Made by a program: the position numbers and the translations under genes
Assembly: GCA_945861535.1 (NCBI GenBank)
Contig: CAMAUZ010000020.1
Location: 31,376 to 95,375, forward strand
Length of the DNA: 64,000 nucleotides
From: Akkermansia muciniphila
GTDB taxonomy: Bacteria; Verrucomicrobiota; Verrucomicrobiia; Limisphaerales; BJHT01
Reading direction: 5' to 3'
The notes under the pieces: model-generated
Seen by the model: the letters and a program-made list of their open reading frames with translations, nothing else
Database searches by the model: none
Told to the model about the DNA's origin: nothing
Part shown: positions 47,765-54,508 of the stretch, piece after piece
Position numbering within the stretch: position 1 is the first letter of the stretch
How the letters are laid out: each line of letters begins with the position of its first letter

Positions 47765-48775
47765 GTGGCTCGCAGATTGCGCGCGCTCGTGAAGCTCTTT
47801 TTTCCATGGCTGGTGTTGCTCGCGCTGCTCCTTGGCGGAGCGGCGGTCCGGGCGCAGGCGCCCTTGGAGGATTTGGAACGGTTGCAGGCCTTTGGGCGCG
47901 AATACATCCGGGCGCAGGACTGGACCGAGGCGAACAAATTCCAGTTCAAGTGGACCCGCAAAGATGAGGAGTTTCTTGTCACCACGCGCAAATCCACGCT
48001 GCTCTTCACCGTGGATTCTCGCCGCGCCGTGATCAACGGCGTCGCCGTCTGGTTGTCCGCGCCCATTGCCCGCGCGAACACGACGGCGCTGATTTCCCTC
48101 ACTGATCTCAAGACCGCGATCCTCCCGATTCTCTACCCGCCCAAGTTGCGCGAGGGCCAGCGCATCAAGACCGTCTGCCTCGATCCCGGTCACGGCGGCA
48201 AGGACGCCGGGAACATGGACGGCGTCGGTATGGAGAAAACCCACACGCTGGCCCTGGCGCGCGAGATCGAACGGCTCCTCCGCGAACTCGGCTACAAGGT
48301 TGTGATGACCCGCAGCAGCGACAAATATCTCGAACTCGAGGAGCGTGCGGAGCTGGCCCGCCGCAAGACGGTCGACCTGTTTGTGAGCCTGCATTTCAAC
48401 GCGTCCGTGAGTCCCGGTGCGCGCGGGATCGAGACCTATTGCCTGACCCCGGCGCGCGCCAGTTCCACCAACGTGCGGCAGGAAGGCTCGACAGTCGGAA
48501 TGCTGCCGGGCAATCAGTTCGATCATCTTAATCTCTTCCTTGCCCACCAGGTGCAGAAGTCGATGGTCCACACTCTGAATGTCGAGGATCGCGGGGTGAA
48601 ACGCGCGCGTTTCGTGGTGCTCAAAAATGTCGGGTCGCCGGCGATCCTCGTGGAGGGCGGCTTCATGTCCGACCCCCACGAAGGCAAACGAATCGCCGAC
48701 CGTGATTACTGCCGGCAACTCGCCCGCGCCATCGTCGCCGGGATCACGACCTACCGGCGGCTGGTGGAACGGTGA
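47765..48775 (+). CDS. N-acetylmuramoyl-L-alanine amidase
   Basis: A 336-residue zinc amidase (Amidase_3) that cleaves the amide between muramic acid and the stem peptide. A signal peptide spans about 1-32. The catalytic domain starts at VCLDPGHGGKDAGN (first His), then EKTHTLALA (Glu), SLHFNAS (His) and LVEGGFMSDP (Glu). The start is uncertain: GTG 47765 gives a clean signal peptide, while TTG 47681 lies upstream in repeat-like sequence. It is close to murI, so cell-wall genes cluster here. Confidence 0.9.
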   Translation: MARRLRALVKLFFPWLVLLALLLGGAAVRAQAPLEDLERLQAFGREYIRAQDWTEANKFQFKWTRKDEEFLVTTRKSTLLFTVDSRRAVINGVAVWLSAPIARANTTALISLTDLKTAILPILYPPKLREGQRIKTVCLDPGHGGKDAGNMDGVGMEKTHTLALAREIERLLRELGYKVVMTRSSDKYLELEERAELARRKTVDLFVSLHFNASVSPGARGIETYCLTPARASSTNVRQEGSTVGMLPGNQFDHLNLFLAHQVQKSMVHTLNVEDRGVKRARFVVLKNVGSPAILVEGGFMSDPHEGKRIADRDYCRQLARAIVAGITTYRRLVER

Positions 48776-48808
48776 GCCGCAGGGCAGGGGAGCGGCAACG
48801 GATTTGGG

Positions 48809-48943
48809 AAACCATGGATTGACACCGATGAACACGGATGAAAAACGCTGCGAACCGTCGCGCTCACGGGGTGAATTCTCACGTCGTGTTCGCTCCTTTC
48901 CCATTCACCTTCAACCGTGTCCATCCGTGTGTATCCGTGATTA
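48809..48943. repeat. Family A tandem-armed inverted repeat, copy A4
   Basis: Left AACCATGGATTGACACCGATGAACACGG fragments, right CCGTGTCCATCCGTGTGTATCCGTG. It fills the gap between the amidase and murI. Confidence 0.8.
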
Positions 48944-48959
48944 AATTTCCGTTTCTTGG

Positions 48960-49793
48960 ATGAACCTCCCGCCGAATCCTTCGCCCAATTCCCGCCCCAT
49001 CGGCATCTTCGATTCCGGCGTCGGCGGCCTCACCGTCGCCCGCCAGCTCCGGCGCGTGTTGCCGCACGAAGACTTGCTCTATCTCGGCGACACTGCGCGC
49101 GTGCCCTACGGCACCAAGTCGCCCGCGACCGTCGTGCGCTTCGCGTGTGAAGACACCGGTTTCCTCGTCGGGCGCGACGTGAAGGCCGTCGTCGTCGCGT
49201 GCAACACCGCGTCCGCGTGGGCGCTGGAGGAATTGCAGCAGCGCTTCGCGCTGCCCGTGTTCGGCGTGATCCTCCCCGGCGCCGCGGCCGCCCTGCGCCG
49301 CACGCGCACCGGACGCATCGGCGTCATCGGCACGCCCGCGACCATTCGCAGCGCCGCCTACACGCGCGCCATCCTTGGACAACGCGCCGATGCCCGCGTG
49401 TTCGCCCACGCCTGTCCGCTGCTGGTGCCGTTGGTCGAGGAGGGCTGGGTCAATCACCGCGTCAGCCGGCTGGTGTTGGAGGAATATCTGCGCCCGCTTC
49501 TGCGCCAGCGCATCGACACGCTGGTGCTCGGCTGCACCCATTATCCGCTGCTCAAGCGCGTCATCCGCCAGGTCGTCGGCCCGGACGTGGCGCTCATCGA
49601 CTCGGCGGAAAGCTGCGCCCGCCACGTCGCCGAACAACTCCAACTCCGCGCCCTCCTGACCGATCACCGCACCACCGGCGAACTGCGCGCCTGCCTCACC
49701 GATGAAACCACGCGCTTCACCCAGGTCGCCCGCCGCTTCCTCGGCGAACCCGTCGCCCCCGCCGAGAAAGTCGAACTCGCGAGCGTGGATTGA
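48960..49793 (+). CDS. murI: Glutamate racemase
   Basis: A 277-residue cofactor-independent racemase supplying D-glutamate for peptidoglycan. Motifs: GIFDSGVGGLTVARQL, YLGDTARVPYGTKS, first catalytic Cys in VVACNTAS and second in LGCTHYPLL. Start 48960 lies 15 residues before the first strand. Regulation is not visible; repeat A4 lies directly upstream. Confidence 0.96.
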   Translation: MNLPPNPSPNSRPIGIFDSGVGGLTVARQLRRVLPHEDLLYLGDTARVPYGTKSPATVVRFACEDTGFLVGRDVKAVVVACNTASAWALEELQQRFALPVFGVILPGAAAALRRTRTGRIGVIGTPATIRSAAYTRAILGQRADARVFAHACPLLVPLVEEGWVNHRVSRLVLEEYLRPLLRQRIDTLVLGCTHYPLLKRVIRQVVGPDVALIDSAESCARHVAEQLQLRALLTDHRTTGELRACLTDETTRFTQVARRFLGEPVAPAEKVELASVD

Positions 49794-50486
49794 GCGCGGC
49801 GCAGCCAGCGCGCGCCTGCCCGCCCTGCGCTGGACATCGCCCGCCGCCGCGGACCGCGGTCATCTGCACCGGCCCCTTCGTGCCGGAGGCACGCAAGAAA
49901 TTAGCCGGTGGTGAAGCGCAGTGGAACCACCGGGAAAACCGAATCGAAGAGCGCTGCGCCCCGGCGGGGCGCGAGAACCGCGAAACCCCGCCGCCACGCC
50001 TCGCCGTAGCGACGCCTGACCTTTGGGCGACCTGCCGGCCTGCTGGCAACCCAGTCGGCGCGCGGGCCGGGAGACAGGGGGGCGGACGAAGCGCCGAAGA
50101 GTCGAATCGCGTTGGAGCGGTTGCCCGGCTCTCGCGCCCCGCCGGGGCGCACGGCTGGGTTGGGGCGGTGGGTCCGGTGGTTCCGCTGCGCTTCACCACC
50201 GGCTAATATCTCACGTGCCTCCGGCACGACCCGGAGGCGAGGCTGCGCGCGTGGATAGGGGCTGAACGAAAATGTTCAAACTCCAAAGCGGTGGCAAGTC
50301 ACCGCACTCCAGATCACGTCGCCCGAATTCGCGCTCTCTCGTCTCTGCGCCCCCCGCTCCCGCCCCTCCCCATCCGTGTCCATCCGTGTCCATCCGTGGT
50401 TAAAATCCGCCCCTCGGAATTCACCCCCACCGCCGTGAATAAAGGCCCGCGGCGCGGAAGTCAGGTTGCGCAACTCGTTTCCCACC
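49794..50486. other. Gap with repeat H2 and half copy A5
   Basis: H2 spans 49880-50228. A5 at 50371-50402 is a lone right arm of family A (three CATCCGTGTC units ending GTGGTTAAA) without a left partner. No gene is seen. Confidence 0.55.
49880..50228. repeat. Long inverted repeat, family H, copy H2
   Basis: Left GTGCCGGAGGCACGCAAGAAA then TTAGCCGGTGG; right CCACCGGCTAA then CACGTGCCTCCGGCAC. Inner arms share GCGCCCCGGCGGGGCGCGAG. Same plan and same TTAGCCGG core as H1. Confidence 0.8.
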
Positions 50487-50792
50487 ATGGACCAGAAACT
50501 CGAAGGCACACCAAAAGCCACCCTGCAACTCGCCGGGCGCAAAATCACCCGCAGCGACATCACCAACCACTGGGGCACCCGTCTCCAGTGGCGCGTCAGC
50601 CGCGACGGCAAGGAAATCGCCACCCCCATCTGCGGCCCCGAACTCACGTTCGAGCACGCCGACAAAACCCCCGGCAAATACGAGGTCGTCCTCCAGCAGT
50701 TCCACTACGTCAGCTACGCCAAGGACAAGGACGGTAAATTCACCGCCAGCAAATACATCAACATCTCCGAGCCGGTGAGTTACACCATCTGA
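50487..50792 (+). CDS. Small conserved-looking protein upstream of DUF1501 gene
   Basis: A 101-residue protein with no signal peptide. The sequence has alternating beta-type patterns (LQWRVSRDGKEIATPICGPELTFEHADKTPGKYEVVLQQF), suggesting a single immunoglobulin/PKD-like sandwich. No family recognised. Repeat B3 separates it from the DUF1501 gene. The start at 50487 (MDQKLEG) avoids the TTG at 50466. Confidence 0.65.
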   Translation: MDQKLEGTPKATLQLAGRKITRSDITNHWGTRLQWRVSRDGKEIATPICGPELTFEHADKTPGKYEVVLQQFHYVSYAKDKDGKFTASKYINISEPVSYTI

Positions 50793-50806
50793 TCCAGCTC
50801 ACGCGA

Positions 50807-50939
50807 TGAACCACGAAAGACACGAAACACACGAAAAAGGCAACTGCCTGCGCTCAATCGCCACCGCCGCAAAAGCAGCCCGCCCCTCCACCGCTCCCCC
50901 CATTCCCCTTTCGTGTCTTTCGTGTCTTTCGTGGTCCAC
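50807..50939. repeat. Family B tandem-armed inverted repeat, copy B3
   Basis: Left ACCACGAAAGACACGAAACAC, right TTTCGTGTCTTTCGTGTCTT then TCGTGGT. The core differs from those of B1, B2 and B4. Confidence 0.8.
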
Positions 50940-50985
50940 CCTTCCCCCATTTTCCGTTTAACCCTCCCCAAAAGGAACCCCCGCC

Positions 50986-52365
50986 ATGCTCCACATCGGC
51001 AACGAATACATCCCCCTCTGCTCCGGCACCACCCGCCGCAGCTTCCTCCAGCTCGGCGCGACCGCCATGTCCGGCCTGACGCTCGCCAATCTTTTCAAGC
51101 TCCAGGCCGCTGGCGCCGTGGATGAAAAGAAGGCCAAAATCCGCAACTGCATCACCCTCTTCCTCGTCGGCTCGCCCGGCCAGCACGACACCTGGGACAT
51201 GAAGCCCGACGCCCCCGAGGACATCCGCGGCAAGTTCAAGCCCATCTCCACCAGCGTCCCCGGCGTGCAGATTTGCGAACACTTCCCGCGCATGGCGAAA
51301 GTCATGGACCGCGTCGCCCTCATCCGCAGCCTGCATTACAACACCGGCTCCTCGCACGAAAACGGCCAGCGCTGGATGATGACCGGCCACGACTTCAACG
51401 AGGCGAACAAGCAGCCGCACATGGGTTCCGTCATCTCCCGCGTGTTCGGCGCGAAAGGCGCGCTCCCCGCCTCCATCGTCCTCCCCGTGCCCATCGGCAA
51501 CACCGGCACCTCCACGCCGCACGGCCAGGAAGCCGCCTACCTCGGCAGCGCCCACGCGCCCTTCTTCCTCGGCAACGATCCCGCCCGCGCCGACTTCAAA
51601 GTCGCCGACCTCGAAGCCCCCAAAGGCCAGACCGAATTCCGCGTCGAAGCCCGCCGCAAGCTTCTGAAGGAAATCGACGACCTCCAGCGCCAGGTCGAAA
51701 CCAGCAGCACCCTCGCGCGCGACACCGCCTACGCCCGCGCCTTCAATCTCCTCACCAATCCCGAAACCAAGAAGGCCTTCGACCTCAACGACGAACCCGC
51801 CAAACTCCGCGACCGCTACGGCCGGAACACCTTCGGCCAGAGCTGCCTCATGGCCCGCCGCCTCATCGAGCGCGGCTCCCGCTTCGTCACCGTCAATCAG
51901 TTCGACACCGTCTTCGGCATCTCCTGCTGGGACATGCACGCCGACGGCGGCAGCCTGAACAACACCTACGCCGACTACGAACACGTCCTCTGCCCGCAGT
52001 TCGACCTCGCCTTCACCGCCCTCCTCGAAGACCTCCAGCAACGCGGTCTCCTCGAAGAAACCGTCATCGCCGTCATCAGCGAATTCGGCCGCACCCCCAA
52101 GATCAACGCCCGCGGCGGCCGCGACCATTATCCCTCCGCGTGGACCAACTTCCTCGCCGGCGGCCCCATCCGCGGCGGCCGCGTCATCGGCTCCACCGAC
52201 AAAAACGGCGCCGCCCCCCACGACCGCCCCGTCACCCCGCCGCAAGTCGTGGCGTCGATTTATCAGGCAATGGGGATCGACTTGGAAACGACGATGCTGC
52301 CGGGACCGGGGGGAAGACCGATACGATTCATTGAGGCGGAGCCGATTAGGGAGCTGTTTGCGTAA
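50986..52365 (+). CDS. DUF1501 domain protein with twin-arginine signal
   Basis: A 459-residue protein of the DUF1501 family, related to the sulfatase/alkaline-phosphatase fold and common in Planctomycetes and Verrucomicrobia next to PSD1 genes. The Tat signal is TRRSFLQLGA at about 16-25. FLVGSPGQHDTWDMKPDAPEDIRGKFKPI is the family hallmark; late motifs are ISEFGRTPKIN, GRDHYPSAWTNFLAGG and GGRVIGSTD. Its function is unknown but is usually linked to the neighbouring cytochrome/PSD1 proteins in polysaccharide use. Confidence 0.94.
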   Translation: MLHIGNEYIPLCSGTTRRSFLQLGATAMSGLTLANLFKLQAAGAVDEKKAKIRNCITLFLVGSPGQHDTWDMKPDAPEDIRGKFKPISTSVPGVQICEHFPRMAKVMDRVALIRSLHYNTGSSHENGQRWMMTGHDFNEANKQPHMGSVISRVFGAKGALPASIVLPVPIGNTGTSTPHGQEAAYLGSAHAPFFLGNDPARADFKVADLEAPKGQTEFRVEARRKLLKEIDDLQRQVETSSTLARDTAYARAFNLLTNPETKKAFDLNDEPAKLRDRYGRNTFGQSCLMARRLIERGSRFVTVNQFDTVFGISCWDMHADGGSLNNTYADYEHVLCPQFDLAFTALLEDLQQRGLLEETVIAVISEFGRTPKINARGGRDHYPSAWTNFLAGGPIRGGRVIGSTDKNGAAPHDRPVTPPQVVASIYQAMGIDLETTMLPGPGGRPIRFIEAEPIRELFA

Positions 52366-52410
52366 ATGTGCGAAACGAACCAAACCACATCCAGCGAATG
52401 AGCTCATCGC

Positions 52411-52668
52411 ATGAACTACAAAACACTTTTCTACAGCATTGAGGGACAGGGTTCCCACTCGTTACGCTTCTGGGCGGACTCTGCGGGAAAGGCGTATGGC
52501 CCTAAAGAACGCTCAAAACTCATCGGGGGAATAGCAGGTCAGATGCAGCAACTCGAAACGGTTCTCGCCGAATTGGACAAGGAGGGCTGGGAGCTTGTTT
52601 CGGTCTCAGTTTGGACGGCTTTCCCATGCACACGACACGGCTGCGCTGTGTTGAAGAGACCCAACTAA
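52411..52668 (+). CDS. Small protein with a DUF4177-like ending
   Basis: An 85-residue soluble product. The ending LDKEGWELVSVSVW resembles the short GWELV motif of DUF4177-type proteins. Base composition is less GC-rich than its neighbours, hinting at later arrival. It lies between DUF1501 and the displaced remainder of the cluster. Confidence 0.5.
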   Translation: MNYKTLFYSIEGQGSHSLRFWADSAGKAYGPKERSKLIGGIAGQMQQLETVLAELDKEGWELVSVSVWTAFPCTRHGCAVLKRPN

Positions 52669-52875
52669 CGCAATGACTAATCGTGCTCAGTCGCGCAACT
52701 AGCGCGCTGTAATCGCCAACTCGGACTACGCTGGCCCGTCCGTTGAATTTGTTCCGCTCCGCCCTATCTCTGCTCCATGATTCTGTGCCTCTCAACTCTC
52801 CGCCGGAGTGCGTTCCGAATCATGAGTAAGGCAGGCGCTGTGCGAAAGCAGCCGTCCTTGCCAGCCGAACGGCGG

Positions 52876-53012
52876 CTCCCTCACCCCAGCCCTCTCCCGC
52901 TGGGAGAGGGAGCCCGCTCGCCCGCTTCTCGACTATCCGAACGGTTCGATTTCATCGCACGCGGAAGACCCTTCTCCCTCTCCCGGCGGGAGAGGGTAGG
53001 GGTGAGGGAGAA
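52876..53012. repeat. Inverted repeat, family N
   Basis: CTCCCTCACCCCAGCCCTC and GAGGGTAGGGGTGAGGGAG enclose inner hairpins CTCTCCCGCTGGGAGAG and CTCTCCCGGCGGGAGAG. This motif type is widespread in GC-rich genomes. Confidence 0.8.
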
Positions 53013-53040
53013 CGGCCTTGTACTTGCCATCGCGTACAAA

Positions 53041-53193
53041 CTAACCGAGTCGCTCCTTGCCCTCTCGGCCGCAGTTCCCTTCGTCGCCGCCACAGAACTC
53101 CGCGGCCTCCAAATCAGCACGACCACCCCTTTCACCGCCACTACCGCTCTGCCATCTGTCACCGATGCCCGGCTTCAATTCCTAGTCAACTGA
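53041..53193 (+). pseudogene. Fragment resembling N-terminus of the pre-peptidase gene
   Basis: Reads a signal-like stretch (SLLALSAAVPFVAA) followed by ELRGLQISTTTPFT, against ELRGLQIGKTTPFT in the intact gene at 54509-57064. The likeness fades after about 30 residues and the frame ends at 53193. It is a remnant of a paralogue or of a partial duplication. Confidence 0.65.
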
Positions 53194-53198
53194 CTTCT

Positions 53199-53810
53199 AT
53201 GAGTACGACGATTACTGGTCCCGACGGCAAATTACGTTGTCACTGGTGCGCTGCCGCACCCGAGTTCCTAGCCTATCACGACACCGAATGGGGCTTCCCC
53301 GTCAGCGATGACTTCCGCCTGTTCGAGAAACTATGCCTGGAGGGTTTTCAATCCGGCCTGAGCTGGCGCACCATCCTCGCCAAGCGCGAGAATTTTCGCG
53401 CCGCCTTCCAAGGATTCGATTTCAACCAAGTGGCACGCTTCACCCAGCGCGACATAGATCGGTTGCTCCAGGACGAAGGCATTGTCCGCCACCGCGGCAA
53501 AATCGAAGCCGTCATCAACAACGCCCAACAAGCCCAGCATCTCGTCAAACAGGAAGGCTCGCTCGCCGCCTTCCTCTGGCGCTACGAACCCGACGCCAAG
53601 CAACTCGCCGCCCCGCAAACCGCCTCAACCTCCGCCGAATCCGAAGCCCTCTCGAAAGCCCTTAAAAAGCTTGGCTGGAAATTCGTCGGCCCCACCACCG
53701 TCTATGCCTTCATGCAAGCCGTGGGACTCATCAACGACCACGTCGCCGACTGCATCATCCGCCCCCAAGTCGCCCGCGCCCGCAAGACCTTCAAACCCCC
53801 AGTCCGCTGA
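53199..53810 (+). CDS. tag: DNA-3-methyladenine glycosylase I
   Basis: A 203-residue helix-hairpin-helix glycosylase that removes 3-methyladenine from DNA. RCHWCAAAPEFLAYHDTEWGFP opens the protein; FQSGLSWRTILAKRENFRAAF is the core; GWKFVGPTTVYAFMQAVGLINDH is the late family motif. Zinc ligands are Cys at the N-terminus with His and Cys near the end (HVADC). The gene sits inside the DUF1501/PSD1 cluster, where it has no functional link, next to a gene fragment and long repeats, so it is probably an insertion. Confidence 0.95.
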   Translation: MSTTITGPDGKLRCHWCAAAPEFLAYHDTEWGFPVSDDFRLFEKLCLEGFQSGLSWRTILAKRENFRAAFQGFDFNQVARFTQRDIDRLLQDEGIVRHRGKIEAVINNAQQAQHLVKQEGSLAAFLWRYEPDAKQLAAPQTASTSAESEALSKALKKLGWKFVGPTTVYAFMQAVGLINDHVADCIIRPQVARARKTFKPPVR

Positions 53811-53955
53811 CACCCCCTCTCCCCATCATTTTGTACCCCATGGTTTTGTTTCCCACCCCGTCCCGCCGGAGCGCTCATAAAATAATGGCGTACAAAACGA
53901 TCGGGCAGGCAGGCGTCGGCCAACAGCGGCCCGTGACTGAGCGACGGCTTCACCT

Positions 53956-54216
53956 GCGGCCCAACGGGCCGCCACAACCCAGCCCAGGGCTGAGCGCAGC
54001 GATGCCCTGGGAATACCGTCACCCCACAAACCAGCGCCCTGAAGGGGCGCGAGAGACGTCTTCCCGGCGCATCGCGGATGTTTGCTCTCACACGCCATCC
54101 GCCCCCAACCCCTCTCTCGCCCCTTCAGGGCGCGTTCATCTGTTCGCGCGTTCGCACCAGGGCATCGTGCTGATGCACTCAGCCCTGGGCTGGGTTCTGA
54201 CGGCCTTTCAGGCCGC
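53956..54216. repeat. Long inverted repeat, copy I1
   Basis: Arms of about 100 bp. Left has ACCCAGCCCAGGGCTGAG, CGATGCCCTGG and GCGCCCTGAAGGGGCG; right has their inverses in reverse order (CGCCCCTTCAGGGCGC, CCAGGGCATCG, CTCAGCCCTGGGCTGGGT). The spacer is about 55 bp. Confidence 0.85.
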
Positions 54217-54273
54217 CATGCGCGCTGCGGGTGAGATACGGATGCTGAACTTGCTCCGTCCCGCCGCCTTCCC

Positions 54274-54485
54274 GAATCCCAACGGGATTCCGGCCTCCAG
54301 CCCAGGGTTGCGAGGAACGAGCTACCCTGGGTGGTCGCCCAAAATGTTTACAACCTCACCGGGGTTGCGTCACTTCGCCTTCACCGAGCCGCAACCCCGT
54401 TGGGGTTGGCTCTGTTTGGATGCCTTTCCCAGGGTAGCGCGTATCGCGCAACCCTGGGCTGGAGGCCGGAATCCCGTTGGGATTC
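54274..54485. repeat. Long inverted repeat, copy I2
   Basis: Left GAATCCCAACGGGATTCCGG then CCTCCAGCCCAGGGTTGCG and CTACCCTGGG; right has the inverses. Arms are near 105 bp, almost without spacer. It ends 23 bp before the pre-peptidase gene start. Confidence 0.85.
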
Positions 54486-54508
54486 TTTGTCGGGCGTTCG
54501 CCACCACG

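Larger units (their letters stand above)
52669..53198. other. Gap with repeat N and gene fragment
   Basis: The gap carries the palindromic repeat N (52876-53012) and a gene remnant (53041-53193). The first 200 bp show nothing recognisable. Confidence 0.5.
53811..54508. other. Gap with two long inverted repeats
   Basis: I1 and I2 fill most of the gap. A long open frame through them is not protein-like and is not taken as part of the gene at 54509. Confidence 0.6.

Noticed and set aside
53831..54508. 226-codon N-terminal extension of the pre-peptidase protein
   Set aside because: It translates inverted repeats I1 and I2, contains no domain, and the signal peptide lies after it.
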